Part shown: positions 10,272 to 19,354 of the stretch, in pieces
How the letters are laid out: the number at the start of each line of letters is the position of its first letter
How positions within the stretch are numbered: position 1 is the first letter of the stretch
Notes under the pieces: generated by a model
What the model saw: the letters and a program-made list of their open reading frames with translations, nothing else
The model's database searches: none
Told to the model about the DNA's origin: nothing
Assembly: GCF_001942465.1 (NCBI RefSeq)
Contig: NZ_MKJY01000222.1
Coordinates: 62,001 to 126,000, forward strand
From: Actinomadura sp. CNU-125
Lineage (GTDB): Bacteria > Actinomycetota > Actinomycetes > Streptosporangiales > Streptosporangiaceae
DNA length: 64,000 nucleotides
Reading direction: 5' to 3'
Made by a program: the position numbers and the translations under genes

Positions 10272-11687
10272 CTATGCGGATCGCTGCCGTGCGAGCATCT
10301 CGCCGATGACACGGGCCCCTTCCGGGAAGGCGCCGGGATTCGGGCCGGAGTAGTTGAGCCGCAGGAAGGCACCGGTCGGCTCGGCGGGAAACCACTCGTC
10401 GCCCGAAGCGATGACGACTCCCGAGGTTTCGCAGTCCCGGGCCAGACGTACGAGGTCGGTGGCGTCGGGCAGCCGTATCCACAGGTTCAGCCCTCCCTGC
10501 GGCACGGTTTCCAGGACGGCGGCGGGGACGTGCTCCCGCAGCGCACCGATCAGGAGGTCACGGCGGGCGGCGAGCCGGCGGCGCACGCCGCGCAGGTGCG
10601 TGCGCCAGGCGGGCTGGGTGACGACGTCCAGCGCGACGGCCTGCAACATGCCGCTGACGTACATCGATTCGGCCTGGGCGGCGGCGAGAACGCGTTCACG
10701 GGCGGGACCGCGGGCGACGACTCCGGCGATGCGCACGGCGGAGGAGACGCTCTTGGTCAGCGACCGCAGGTACACGACGTGCCCCGCGTCGTCCCGGGCC
10801 GCGACCGGAGCCGGGTCCGCGGAGATGCCGAAGTCGTGCGCCCAGTCGTCTTCGACGAGGAACGCGCCGTGCCGCCGGACGATATCGAGCACTCGATCGG
10901 CCAGGTCGGGAGACCATCGGGCGCCGGTCGGATTGGCGAAGTTCGGCTGGGCGTAGAACGCGCGGGCCCCGGTCCGCTCGAACGCGCGCGCCAGTTCGTC
11001 CGGATCGGGTCCGCCGGGTCCGCTGGGGATCGGCACGACCTGTACGCCGACCTGCGCCGCGGCGAGGATCGCACCCCAGTACGTCGGGGACTCCGCCAGC
11101 AGCGGACGGTCCGCGCCGACGAGCGCGCGGAACACGCTGCCGAGCCCGCTCTGGCTGCCGGGGAAGACGATGACGTCGCTCGGCGCCGGTGGCGCACCCC
11201 ACGCGGGGGTCGCGGCGCCGAGTTCGGCGGCGAACCATGCCTGCAACTCCGGCAGCCCGGCGGACGGCGGACGGGCGACGGCGGCGTCGGTGCGGGCCGC
11301 GCGGGCGAACGCCGACTTGACCAGGCGTTCGGGCAGCAACTCGCGGTCCGGGTAGCCCGAGTGCAGGGCGATCACATCGTTGGGGGCCGTCCGCAACGCC
11401 GTGGAAGTCCGCGGCATGGTGCTCTGGGGCGCCCCCAGCGCAGCGGTCTGCCATCCGTAGTCGTTCGGGCGTACGACACGTACGGCACGGACGAACGTGC
11501 CCACACCGGGTCGCGCTTCGACCAACCCTTGGGACGCCAAAGTCCGCAGTGCCTTCTGCACCGTGACCGGGCTCGCGCCGTACTGGGCGACCAGCGCCCG
11601 AGTGGACGGGAGCTTCGCGCCCGGCGCCGCCTCGGCGATCCACTCGCGGAGCCCTGCCACGATACGGGCACTGCTATCGTCATACAT
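10272..11687 (-). CDS. MocR/PdxR-type regulator: GntR DNA-binding domain fused to aminotransferase domain
   Basis: 471-residue PLP-dependent transcription factor. A winged helix of GntR type (residues 5-72: KLPSTRALVAQYGASPVTVQKALRTL) is followed by a fold-type I aminotransferase domain with the PLP lysine region YLRSLTKSVSSAVRIAG and FANPTGARWSPD. Such proteins regulate vitamin B6, amino acid or exporter genes and are often divergent from their target. Here the target is clearly the DMT exporter, whose ATG overlaps this ATG on the opposite strand at 11686-11687. No ribosome site is visible, so the transcript may be leaderless; TACTAT lies eight bases upstream. Confidence 0.92.
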   Translation of the reverse strand: MYDDSSARIVAGLREWIAEAAPGAKLPSTRALVAQYGASPVTVQKALRTLASQGLVEARPGVGTFVRAVRVVRPNDYGWQTAALGAPQSTMPRTSTALRTAPNDVIALHSGYPDRELLPERLVKSAFARAARTDAAVARPPSAGLPELQAWFAAELGAATPAWGAPPAPSDVIVFPGSQSGLGSVFRALVGADRPLLAESPTYWGAILAAAQVGVQVVPIPSGPGGPDPDELARAFERTGARAFYAQPNFANPTGARWSPDLADRVLDIVRRHGAFLVEDDWAHDFGISADPAPVAARDDAGHVVYLRSLTKSVSSAVRIAGVVARGPARERVLAAAQAESMYVSGMLQAVALDVVTQPAWRTHLRGVRRRLAARRDLLIGALREHVPAAVLETVPQGGLNLWIRLPDATDLVRLARDCETSGVVIASGDEWFPAEPTGAFLRLNYSGPNPGAFPEGARVIGEMLARQRSA

Positions 11688-12627
11688 GTCAGCTAATAGT
11701 AGCGCTACTCATCAGAAGACCACCCCGCTATCGACGGTCGGGCTCTACTGGGGTCTGATCGGTGTCGCGGCGTTCTCGTTCACCGTTCCGTTCACCCGTG
11801 TCACCGTCGCGGGCGGCGGGATGTCTCCGCTGTTCGTCGGCTCCGGCCGCGCGGTCGTCGCCGCGCTACTCGCGACCGCCGCGCTGGCGATCACCCGGCA
11901 ACGGCCCCCGTGCGGGGCCCAGTGGGTGCGGGTGGCGGTCGTCGCGGGCGGGGTGGTCGCCGGCTTCCCGCTGCTGACCTCGTTCGCCCTCACCACCGCA
12001 CCGGCGAGCCACGGGGCGATCGTGATCGCGCTGCTGCCCGCGGCGACCGCGGTGACGGCCGCGCTCCGCGGCCACGAACGGCAGCCCGTCCCGTTCTGGA
12101 TCATGGCGGCCGTCGGTGCCGTCGCCGCGATCGCGTTCGCGTCGTCGCAGGGCGGCGGGCTCGGCGGACTCCACCGTTCCGACCTGCTGCTGTTCGGCGC
12201 CGTGCTCGCGGCCGCGATCGGCTACGCGGAGGGCGGCCTCCTCGCCCGTGAACTCGGCGCGTGGCAGACCGTGTCCTGGGCGCTCGTGGTCTCCGCACCG
12301 TTGATGGTGCTGGTCAGCGCGGCATCGCTCGCCCGGCAGCCCGTGACCGGCGGCCCGGCCGAGTGGGCCGCGTTCGCGTATCTCGGGGTCGTGAGCATGT
12401 TCCTCGGCTTCTTCGCCTGGTATCGCGGGCTGGCGATCGGCCCGATGGCGCGCGTCGGTCAAGTCCAGCTCGTCCAGCCCGTGATGACCCTCTGCTGGGC
12501 GGCGCTGTTCCTCCACGAGCGGCTCGCTTGGACCACCGTCCTCGGCGGGATCGCCGTGATCGCCTGCGCCACCGGCGCCGTACACGCCCGGCAGGGACGG
12601 GGGGCCGGTTCCGAACGACCCGGGTGA
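11686..12627 (+). CDS. EamA/DMT-superfamily transporter (RhaT/YdcZ-like exporter)
   Basis: Ten-segment membrane exporter of about 313 residues for amino acids or metabolites. Two EamA repeats are visible: the first ends near TALRGHERQPVPFWIMAAVGA and the second includes LARELGAWQTVSWALVVS and the conserved end RVGQVQLVQPVMTLCWAALFLHERL. Start ATG 11686 (MSANSSATHQ) overlaps the divergent MocR start by two bases; no ribosome site is seen. Divergence from a MocR regulator suggests induction by the metabolite it exports. Confidence 0.88.
   Translation: MSANSSATHQKTTPLSTVGLYWGLIGVAAFSFTVPFTRVTVAGGGMSPLFVGSGRAVVAALLATAALAITRQRPPCGAQWVRVAVVAGGVVAGFPLLTSFALTTAPASHGAIVIALLPAATAVTAALRGHERQPVPFWIMAAVGAVAAIAFASSQGGGLGGLHRSDLLLFGAVLAAAIGYAEGGLLARELGAWQTVSWALVVSAPLMVLVSAASLARQPVTGGPAEWAAFAYLGVVSMFLGFFAWYRGLAIGPMARVGQVQLVQPVMTLCWAALFLHERLAWTTVLGGIAVIACATGAVHARQGRGAGSERPG
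11695..11709. promoter_or_regulatory. Putative MocR operator and overlapping promoter
   Basis: AGTAGCGCTACT (11698-11709) is a perfect 12-bp palindrome immediately upstream of the MocR start and just inside the DMT coding frame. On the minus strand TACTAT (11700-11695), a fair -10 element, overlaps it, so binding would block MocR transcription. Operator role is inferred from position. Confidence 0.4.
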
Positions 12628-12641
12628 ACCCTAGGCGGGTG

Positions 12642-14204
12642 TCAGCGGGCCGCCCAATGGGACGGGTCGCCGCCCGCCTTGCGGGCCGCGCGGGCCCTGC
12701 GCGCCGTCGACTCGACGATCGCGCGCGCCTCTCCCAGGTCACGGTCGGCCGCGGCGACCTGAACCGATCCCGGCGGCGCGTCGACGTGAACGGTCGCCAA
12801 CCCCAGGAGCCGTTGGAACGGGTTCACGGTCAGACGGACGCTTTGCGCGCGCGCGTGGGCGATCACATCGGTCCGGCGGCAGGGCCAGCCGTGCCGTGTC
12901 ACGAAGATGACGTCGTCGGTCCCGGCGCCGTCCGGACGGTCGATCGTCAGGGCCTTCGCGGACGCCGGGAGGAGCGGGACGGCGTCCACGTGCGTCCCCG
13001 GGAACACCTGCGAAACCAGGTGCATCGCGACATGACGCGGGGCTACCGGCAGGAGCGTCGAGGACAGGGCCTGCCGTTCGCCCGCGTACCCCGCCACGGT
13101 GATCTCGACCCGGACCCAGCCGAGGCTCCGCCAGATCGCCGGTTCGACGATGCCGACCGCCTGCACACGGCCAGGAGGGAGCGTCTGCATTCGAGTTTCG
13201 AGAAGCCCGTATCGCAGCCTGATCCCGTCCGGTGACAAGGCGACACGGAAGTTCGCGTACATCACCAGGGGTGCGACCACGGCGCGGATGAGCCCGAGCA
13301 GGATCGGCACGGTGACGGCAAGGATGCCGCCCTCTGCGTACACCACCATGAACACCAGCGAGCCCAGGAAAAGCAGGATCGTCCCCATAACGGGCCAGCG
13401 CAGGAAGAGCGACGAGAAGAGCGCTCCGAAGGGGACGCGCCACACGTGCCGTTCGGGAGCCTCCGGGGTGTGCCCGGGCAGTCCGGCGGCGAGGGCGAGG
13501 AGTTCCGCGCGCAACTGCTGGGCGGAGTGACGTCCCAGATAGCGCAGGACGATCTCGCTCTGCTCGCCGCCCGCCAACTCCACGCGGACCTCGGCGAGGG
13601 CGAAAACGCGGGTGACGAGCGGGCGGACGATGTCGACGGCCTGGATGCGCGACAGCGGGATGCGGCGTTTGCGCTTGCGCAGCAGGCCCGTCTCCACGAC
13701 GAGATCGTCGCCGTCGACCCGGAAGCGCAGCGCCAGCCACGTCCACAGGCCGGTTCCGACCGCGATCACGGCCATGGGCACCGACACGATCAAGAACCTC
13801 GCGATCACCTCGGGGGTGAGGGCGAGGACGATGCCTTCCTCGGTCTGGGTCAGCAGGAGCGGAAAGCCCAGCAAGACGAAGTACACGATCAGGAACACGA
13901 ACGCGCGCAGCGGCACCGTCGCCCAGTGCAACCTGTGTGTGCCCACAGAAAACCGCACCGGAGGGCGTTGCATGGGGTAGCCGTACGGCGGTCGGGGCGG
14001 GCCGTAAGGCGGCCCTTGGTACGGGCCGGGCGGACCGTAGGGAGGATGTGGCTGCTGGCCCTGCGGGCCGTACGGACCAGGTTGGCCGTAGGGCCCGGGC
14101 CGTCCCTGCGGTCCAGGCGGCCCGGGCGGCCCAGGCGGACCGGGCGGCCCGTAGGCACCGTACGGGCCGGGGCCACCGGGCGGCGGGCCGTAGGGGCCGC
14201 TCAC
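12642..14204 (-). CDS. Membrane protein with tandem bPH2 (YdbT-like) domains and a Gly-Pro-rich N-terminus
   Basis: About 520 residues. GTG 14204 overlaps the stop of the upstream PH gene (GTGA). The first 85 residues are collagen-like Gly-Pro-Pro and PYG repeats, cytoplasmic by prediction. A membrane pair then precedes PF03703-type domains, recognisable by [52 protein letters not shown] and a third degenerate copy near the C-terminus ([19 protein letters not shown]), with further membrane pairs between. Related YdbT proteins are of uncertain function; in Bacillus YdbS/YdbT confer resistance to antimicrobial amylocyclicin-type peptides. It forms a two-gene operon with the smaller PH protein. 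Confidence 0.85.
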   Translation of the reverse strand: MSGPYGPPPGGPGPYGAYGPPGPPGPPGPPGPQGRPGPYGQPGPYGPQGQQPHPPYGPPGPYQGPPYGPPRPPYGYPMQRPPVRFSVGTHRLHWATVPLRAFVFLIVYFVLLGFPLLLTQTEEGIVLALTPEVIARFLIVSVPMAVIAVGTGLWTWLALRFRVDGDDLVVETGLLRKRKRRIPLSRIQAVDIVRPLVTRVFALAEVRVELAGGEQSEIVLRYLGRHSAQQLRAELLALAAGLPGHTPEAPERHVWRVPFGALFSSLFLRWPVMGTILLFLGSLVFMVVYAEGGILAVTVPILLGLIRAVVAPLVMYANFRVALSPDGIRLRYGLLETRMQTLPPGRVQAVGIVEPAIWRSLGWVRVEITVAGYAGERQALSSTLLPVAPRHVAMHLVSQVFPGTHVDAVPLLPASAKALTIDRPDGAGTDDVIFVTRHGWPCRRTDVIAHARAQSVRLTVNPFQRLLGLATVHVDAPPGSVQVAAADRDLGEARAIVESTARRARAARKAGGDPSHWAAR

Positions 14205-14848
14205 AGGCCCATGCTCCTCTCCTCGCCCTTCTGCGCGAGACGGTCGCGCAGCAGCGCGGCCTCCGCGGCGGGCAGGCCCGGGACGGTCGCGTCCGTGGCG
14301 GCCGCCGCGGTGTGCATGCGGACGGTCGCGATGCCCATCCAGCGCTGCAGCAGCCCCGCGGTCACGTCGACGAACTGCATCCGTCCGTACGGCACGACGA
14401 TGAGGCGCTTGACGAACACGCCGTGCGTCACGATGAGGTCGTCGGCGCGCTCGGCGTAGCCGAAGGAGCGGCGATCGAGTTCGGCCACGATCCCGACGAC
14501 GACGGCCGCCAGCAGGACCGCGAACACCCACATGGCCGCGGGGGCCAGCCCGCCGTCGCGTCCCAGCAGGAAGACGCCCAGTGCGCCCACCGGAATCGCC
14601 CAGAGCAAGGCCGTGAGGGCCCGCTGCCCGGTGTGGCGTCCGGATATGGGACGCCACACGAGCCCGCCGCCGGGCGCGAACGCCTCGTCCGGACGGTACT
14701 GGGGTGGTGCGGCGACCGCTCCGGGCGGCGGATACGGCCCGTCCACCGGCGCGGCCTGCCCGGCCTCGCCCTGCGCGGGACCCTGCGGCGGCTGCGGCTG
14801 CGGCTGCGCGGCGGGGTCGTACGGCTGTCCGCCGTGGTTCGGGTTCAT
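14201..14848 (-). CDS. PH-domain membrane protein (YdbS-like, PF03703)
   Basis: 215 residues: a Pro/Gln-rich cytoplasmic leader (1-65), two membrane segments (about 77-97 and 105-125), then one bPH2 domain with [28 protein letters not shown] and [13 protein letters not shown]. It overlaps the larger YdbT-like gene by four bases, matching the ydbS-ydbT pairing known in Firmicutes and Actinobacteria. Divergent from nuoD; the gap of 78 bp must hold both promoters. Confidence 0.85.
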   Translation of the reverse strand: MNPNHGGQPYDPAAQPQPQPPQGPAQGEAGQAAPVDGPYPPPGAVAAPPQYRPDEAFAPGGGLVWRPISGRHTGQRALTALLWAIPVGALGVFLLGRDGGLAPAAMWVFAVLLAAVVVGIVAELDRRSFGYAERADDLIVTHGVFVKRLIVVPYGRMQFVDVTAGLLQRWMGIATVRMHTAAAATDATVPGLPAAEAALLRDRLAQKGEERSMGL

Positions 14849-14926
14849 CGGACCCTAGTCAACCGGAAACGGGCATCCGCCGCCATGGGAGCATGGCACG
14901 GTGACCGGAGCGGCGGAGACGCGACC

Positions 14927-16087
14927 ATGACCACGGAACGGATCGTCGGGATCGGTGCGGGCTCGAACTCCCTGGGCAAGGAGCTCGCCACCGAGGACAT
15001 GACCTTGAACATCGGGCCGCAGCACCCGTCCACGCACGGTGTGCTCCGGCTCCGCCTGACCCTGGACGGCGAGCGGATCTCGGCGGCCGAACCCATCATC
15101 GGATACATGCACCGGGGTGCGGAGAAGCTGTTCGAGGTCCGCGACTTCCGGCAGATCATCGTGCTCGCCAACCGGCACGACTGGCTGTCGGCGTTCTCCA
15201 GCGAACTCGGGGTCGTCCTGGCGGTGGAGCGGATGCTGGGCATGGAGGTGCCGGTCCGGGCCGTATGGGCCAGGACGCTGCTCGCCGAGTTGAACCGGAT
15301 CCTCAACCACCTCATGTTCCTTGGGTCGTACCCCTTGGAAGTGGGCGCGATGACACCCATCTTCTACGCGTTCCGTGAGCGTGAAGAACTGCAACGGGTG
15401 ATGGAGGAAATCTCCGGCGGCCGTATGCACTACATGTTCAACCGGGTGGGCGGGCTCAAGGACGACCTGCCCGCCGGCTGGACGGGACGTGCGCGCCACG
15501 CGGTCTCGGTCGTGCGGGGTCGGATGAGCGACATCGCGGACCTCATCATGGACAACGAGATCTTCCGCGCGCGCACACGGGGCGTTGGGGTGCTCACCCG
15601 GGAGCAGATCCTGCAGTACGGCGTCTCTGGCCCGATCGCACGCGCGTCCGGTGTGGACTTCGACCTTCGCAGGGACGAACCGTACCTCGCCTATGAGGAA
15701 CTGGACGTCCGCGTGGTGACCCGCTCGGAGGGCGACGCGCTGGCACGTTTCGAGTGCCTCCTCGACCAGGTGTACGCGTCGCTGGACCTCGCCGACGCGT
15801 GCCTGGATCGCCTCGCCGATCTGCCCAAAGGCCCGATCAACCAGCGCCTGCCGAAGGTCTTGAAGGTTCCGGAGGGCCACACTTACGCGTGGACGGAAAA
15901 CCCGCTCGGCATCAACGGCTACTACCTGGTGTCGCGTGGGGAGAAGACGCCGTGGCGGTTGAAGTTGCGCTCCGCGTCGTTCAACAACGTCCAGGTGCTG
16001 GCCGAGTTGCTGCCCGGCAACCTCGTCGCCGACATGATCGCGATCCTCGGGTCGACGTTCTTCGTGGTCGGCGACATCGACAAGTGA
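14927..16087 (+). CDS. nuoD: NADH-quinone oxidoreductase subunit D (solitary NuoD paralogue)
   Basis: 386-residue 49-kDa-subunit homologue, part of the quinone-binding site of complex I. Recognisable: [18 protein letters not shown], the [12 protein letters not shown] region, [37 protein letters not shown] and the C-terminal [12 protein letters not shown]. Start ATG 14927 follows GGAG at good spacing; an earlier ATG at 14885 has none. No other nuo gene is present, so this is a second copy outside the main nuo operon, as in several streptomycetes (nuoD2). It may serve an alternative complex. Confidence 0.9.
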   Translation: MTTERIVGIGAGSNSLGKELATEDMTLNIGPQHPSTHGVLRLRLTLDGERISAAEPIIGYMHRGAEKLFEVRDFRQIIVLANRHDWLSAFSSELGVVLAVERMLGMEVPVRAVWARTLLAELNRILNHLMFLGSYPLEVGAMTPIFYAFREREELQRVMEEISGGRMHYMFNRVGGLKDDLPAGWTGRARHAVSVVRGRMSDIADLIMDNEIFRARTRGVGVLTREQILQYGVSGPIARASGVDFDLRRDEPYLAYEELDVRVVTRSEGDALARFECLLDQVYASLDLADACLDRLADLPKGPINQRLPKVLKVPEGHTYAWTENPLGINGYYLVSRGEKTPWRLKLRSASFNNVQVLAELLPGNLVADMIAILGSTFFVVGDIDK

Positions 16088-16146
16088 CCGGGGACCGCCC
16101 CGCACGGCCTCCGGGCGCAGGGCGCCCTGCGGCCGCGCGCGAAGGA

Positions 16147-16170
16147 GCCCGCCCTCCCCGCAGGGCGGGC
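16147..16170. terminator. Hairpin between nuoD and DUF3180 gene
   Basis: GCCCGCCCT (16147-16155) and AGGGCGGGC (16162-16170) form a perfect 9-bp stem with a six-base loop, 60 bp after nuoD, in the convergent gap of about 290 bp before the DUF3180 gene. No U-tract. The rest of the gap holds only GC-rich sequence without a supported gene. Confidence 0.5.
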
Positions 16171-16374
16171 CCGCCAGGGGCCGCCAGGTAACCGCCACAC
16201 CACCCGTAAAGGCCCGACCGAGGACATCCGAGCGGGCGCACCTACCGGGCCCCGCCGAAGGCCGACCCACGCGCACGATGGCGTGGGTGCCCTACGGGCG
16301 CGCCCCGTCGGGCGGCCGGTGCGGCGCCCTTACGGGCGGGCGACCATCGCTCGCAGCAACGGGACGGTGGCCGT

Positions 16375-16851
16375 TCAGGCTCGGGAGGCGCCGTTGCGGC
16401 GCTCCTCCTCGTCGTCCGGGCCGCCGGGCACCCGGCAGGCGTACTCAAGGAAGAAAGCGGCGCCCACCAGGACGGCCGCGGCCAGGAACGTCGCTCCGCT
16501 CGCGAAGAAGTCGTGCCGGGGCGTCGGCTTGTCGAGGGCGTTGACGACGCTGATCGCGAACCCGCCGAACACGCCCGCGATCACCGCGGCGGCGTGCGCG
16601 CTGGCCTTGCCGAGGGCCGCCAGCCGCGCGACGGCGAGCGGCTCGACCGGCCGCGTGCCCGGTTTGCGGCGGATGCGGCGCAGCACGTTGAAGCCGCTGA
16701 TCCCCTCGGCGAGGGCCAGCAGCAGCAGCGTCGGCACCGTGGTCCAGGGCACCGGCGGCAGCGACAGGTAGGCCGTGCGCAGCACCGCCCAGGTGATCAC
16801 CGCGACGACGACCAGCAGGCCGACGAGGAAGAGCGGGCGCGACGGCTTCAT
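16375..16851 (-). CDS. DUF3180 family membrane protein
   Basis: 158 residues with four hydrophobic segments (about 8-26, 38-55, 85-105, 120-138) and an acidic, Arg-rich C-terminus (GGPDDEEERRNG). This family of unknown function nearly always follows folK in Actinobacteria, as here: its ATG overlaps the folK stop by four bases. A role linked to folate supply or cell envelope is only suggested by that linkage. Confidence 0.85.
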   Translation of the reverse strand: MKPSRPLFLVGLLVVVAVITWAVLRTAYLSLPPVPWTTVPTLLLLALAEGISGFNVLRRIRRKPGTRPVEPLAVARLAALGKASAHAAAVIAGVFGGFAISVVNALDKPTPRHDFFASGATFLAAAVLVGAAFFLEYACRVPGGPDDEEERRNGASRA

Positions 16852-17435
16852 GCAGGCTGCTGCAGCGTCAGATCCGTCCGGCGGTGCACGGCCGACGGAC
16901 CGCCCTCTGCGGCTTTCGCCTCGGCGAGGTCGCCGACACGGCCGTGCCCGGGCAGCAGCACGTCCGGCTCGATGTCGGCCCAGGGGACGAGGACGAACGC
17001 GCGCTCGTGCGCGCGCGGGTGCGGGAGCGTCAGGTCGGGGTCGTCGGAGACGACGTCACCGAAGACCACGATGTCGATGTCGAGAGTGCGGGGCCCCCAC
17101 CGCACCTCCCGCACGCGCTGCATGGAGTTCTCGATGTTGAGCACCCGTTCCAGGAGGGTCTCCGGGGGGAGCCGGGTGTCGGCCACGAGCACGATGTTGA
17201 GGTAGTCGTCCTGGGACGGGATCGTCTCGCCGGGGGGAGCGTACGGCGCGGTCTCGTACACCGGGGAGAACGCTACGAAGTCGAGTCCGGGGGCGTCGAA
17301 CAGCGCGTCCACGGCCTCCTGGATGTTGTCCAGGCGGTCGCCGAGGTTGCTGCCGAGGGAGAACACGACCCGGTGGTGGACGAGCATGTGCCCGCCGGTC
17401 GCGGTGCGGTCGGGCATGCGGTCGGGCGCGGTCAT
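16848..17435 (-). CDS. folK: 6-hydroxymethyl-7,8-dihydropterin pyrophosphokinase (HPPK)
   Basis: Transfers pyrophosphate from ATP to 6-hydroxymethyl-dihydropterin, giving the substrate of FolP. 195 residues. Motifs: FSLGSNLGDRLDNIQEAV at the N-terminus, PVYETAPYAPPGETIPSQDDYLNIV, and RWGPRTLDIDIVVFGD, with the Mg-binding DxD, then HPRAHERAFVLVPWADI. The ATG start at 17435 has AGAGGAG upstream and overlaps the folB stop (ATGA). Confidence 0.96.
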   Translation of the reverse strand: MTAPDRMPDRTATGGHMLVHHRVVFSLGSNLGDRLDNIQEAVDALFDAPGLDFVAFSPVYETAPYAPPGETIPSQDDYLNIVLVADTRLPPETLLERVLNIENSMQRVREVRWGPRTLDIDIVVFGDVVSDDPDLTLPHPRAHERAFVLVPWADIEPDVLLPGHGRVGDLAEAKAAEGGPSAVHRRTDLTLQQPA

Positions 17436-17797
17436 GGGCGACTCCTCTGGATCTTCACGGCCACGTCCGTGAAGGGGTGCGGCACCGGGGCGTTCGGCTT
17501 GTGGACGGTGATCTCGACCTCCGAGACCGCCGCGTCTTCCAGACATATTTTCGCCAGCCGGTCGGCCAGCGTTTCGATCAGGTCGACGGGCTCGCCCGAA
17601 ACCGCGGCGACCAGACGGTCGGCGAGGGACCCGTAGTCGACGGTCAGGGACAGGTCGTCCCCCGCCGCCGCCGGGCGGGTGTCCAGGCCGAGGACGGCGT
17701 CCACCACGAACTCCTGCCCGAGTTCGCGTTCCGCCGGGAGGCAGCCGTGCCTGCCCCTGGCCCGCAGGCCGCGCAGTTCGATGCGGTCGAGACTCAT
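17432..17797 (-). CDS. folB: Dihydroneopterin aldolase
   Basis: 121-residue enzyme making 6-hydroxymethyl-dihydropterin and glycolaldehyde from dihydroneopterin. Visible: the pterin-binding region RARGRHGCLPAERELGQEF, the conserved Tyr in VDYGSLAD, the Glu/Leu-rich LIETLADRLAKI and the catalytic Lys region ITVHKPNAPVP. Four-base overlaps on both sides (with the NTF2-like gene and folK) show translational coupling in the folate operon. Confidence 0.96.
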   Translation of the reverse strand: MSLDRIELRGLRARGRHGCLPAERELGQEFVVDAVLGLDTRPAAAGDDLSLTVDYGSLADRLVAAVSGEPVDLIETLADRLAKICLEDAAVSEVEITVHKPNAPVPHPFTDVAVKIQRSRP

Positions 17798-18231
17798 TCT
17801 TCCTCTGTATCAGCGACGTTCAACACGGGCGAACCATGATGAAGCAGAAGCCGCCATTCTTCTTCGACCCGTACGAACACGTTGGTGGCGACGATGCTTC
17901 CCCCTGCGAGGAATCCCGCTTCCGTCTCATCGTCGGCGGTGAGGACGTTCTCCTTGCAGGTGACTACCGCGTGGTCCCCGTAGACGTCCGTCTCTACGTC
18001 GGTCAGGACGAACTGGATGTAGGCGGTGTTGGCCATGATGAGGGCCCACGACCGCAGCACCTCTTCCCGTCCGCGCAGCATGGTCCAGCCGGGGTGGACG
18101 CACGAGACGCCGGGGGCGTACTCGCCGTCCGCCCAGACGGCCGCCATCCGGTCGTAGTCGCCGGCCTCGAACGCGGCGTAGAACTCCGCGTGCACCTCAC
18201 CGACGTCCGCGCGGTTCACCGCAGGGTTCAT
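17794..18231 (-). CDS. NTF2-like / SnoaL-like protein inside the folate operon
   Basis: 145 residues of cone-shaped NTF2-like fold: an N-terminal helix pair (VHAEFYAAFEAGDYDRMAAVWADG), VSCVHPGWTMLRGREEVLRSW, then beta strands ending in WRLLLHHGSPVL. The function is unknown. It sits between folP and folB with four-base overlaps on both sides, so it is made together with them. A role in pterin metabolism is inferred from this strict coupling; no catalytic residues can be assigned from sequence. Confidence 0.85.
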   Translation of the reverse strand: MNPAVNRADVGEVHAEFYAAFEAGDYDRMAAVWADGEYAPGVSCVHPGWTMLRGREEVLRSWALIMANTAYIQFVLTDVETDVYGDHAVVTCKENVLTADDETEAGFLAGGSIVATNVFVRVEEEWRLLLHHGSPVLNVADTEEE

Positions 18232-19157
18232 GGTCGGTCGCTCCCGGAGTCGGCGCGGCCATCGGCCGCGTCACGGTCGGTCTTGCCTGATCCCGCCGCC
18301 GTTCCCCCGGCCGCGCGCACGGCGGCCGCCGATGCGGACGGCGTCGCGGTCGGGCGGACGCGGTGCACGCGCACGCACCACCCGCCTGCGGCCGCCACCA
18401 GCGACGTGATCGCGACTGTGGCGTCGTCGCATTCGCCGAACGGACGCGGCGTTCCGTCCGCGTCCGTGAGGAGCCGTCCCAGGAAGCTCTTACGGGATGC
18501 CCCCACCAGAACCGGGTAGCCGGTGCTCGTGAACGCGTCCAGATGGGCGAGCAGGGACCAGTTGTGCCCGGCCGTCGGGTTCTTCGCGAAACCGAGGCCC
18601 GGATCAAGGATCACTTTGGACGGGTCGAGTCCTTCGTTCAGGACGACCTCGACTCTCTGCAGCAGCTCGTCCCGTACTTCACGGACGACGTCCTGGTACA
18701 GGGCTCGGGTCTGCATGTCGTGACTGTGGCCCCGCCAGTGCATCACGACGTACGGGATGCCGGCCCGGGCGACCGCACGGGGCATGTCGGGGTCGGCCAG
18801 GCCGCCGCTCACGTCGTTGACGATCCGGGCGCCCGCGCCGATCGCGGCTTCGGCGACCTCCGCGCGCATGGTGTCCACGCTGACCGGGACGCCCTCGGCG
18901 GTGAGCGCCTCGATGACGGGGACGACGCGGCGCAGCTCCTCCTCGCGGGACACGCGCTGCGCGCCCGGACGCGTCGACTCGCCGCCCACGTCGATGATGT
19001 CGGCGCCCTCCGCGACCAGGTTCAGCCCGTGGTGGATCGCCTTCTCGTGGTCGAACCAGGCGCCGCCGTCCGAGAAGGAGTCGGGGGTCACGTTGACCAC
19101 ACCCATGACGAGGCACCGCCCCGGTGCGGGCAGTCCTGGAACGTCGGCAGCGGTCAT
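18228..19157 (-). CDS. folP: Dihydropteroate synthase
   Basis: Condenses hydroxymethyl-dihydropterin pyrophosphate with p-aminobenzoate; the sulfonamide target. 309 residues from ATG 19157 (MTAADVPGLP). Motifs: VMGVVNVTPDSFSDGG, DVGGESTRPGA, IVNDVSGG, YVVMHWRG, VILDPGLGFAKN and GASRKSFLGRL. The last ~45 residues are a low-complexity tail beyond the usual family end, leading into the NTF2-like start with a four-base overlap. A strong hairpin separates it from folE upstream. Confidence 0.95.
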   Translation of the reverse strand: MTAADVPGLPAPGRCLVMGVVNVTPDSFSDGGAWFDHEKAIHHGLNLVAEGADIIDVGGESTRPGAQRVSREEELRRVVPVIEALTAEGVPVSVDTMRAEVAEAAIGAGARIVNDVSGGLADPDMPRAVARAGIPYVVMHWRGHSHDMQTRALYQDVVREVRDELLQRVEVVLNEGLDPSKVILDPGLGFAKNPTAGHNWSLLAHLDAFTSTGYPVLVGASRKSFLGRLLTDADGTPRPFGECDDATVAITSLVAAAGGWCVRVHRVRPTATPSASAAAVRAAGGTAAGSGKTDRDAADGRADSGSDRP

Positions 19158-19276
19158 GGCATCAACCCTATGTCGTGGTCTCGGTGTCTCGATCTCGCCC
19201 TCCGCACGCGCCGTCCCCCGGCGCGCAGTCCCCGGGAACCGCACCGGCCACCGCCCGACCCGCGCCCCTCACACTC

Positions 19277-19334
19277 CCCGAACACGCCGGAACGGCCTCA
19301 GTTCGTCGCTGAGGCCCGTTCCGGCGTGTTCGGG
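19277..19334 (-). terminator. Long hairpin after folE
   Basis: A 25-bp stem (CCCGAACACGCCGG...CCTCAG against its complement) with one bulged G and a loop of seven bases starts 20 bp after the folE stop. It has no U-tract. It should end or attenuate the ftsH-folE transcript before folP. Confidence 0.7.
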
Positions 19335-19354
19335 TACTCGGAGTGGAGTCGAGA

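Noticed and set aside
12642..14657. A 671-residue form of the YdbT-like protein.
   Set aside because: The extra N-terminus overlaps the other PH gene in a shadow frame; GTG 14204 with GTGA overlap is the better start.
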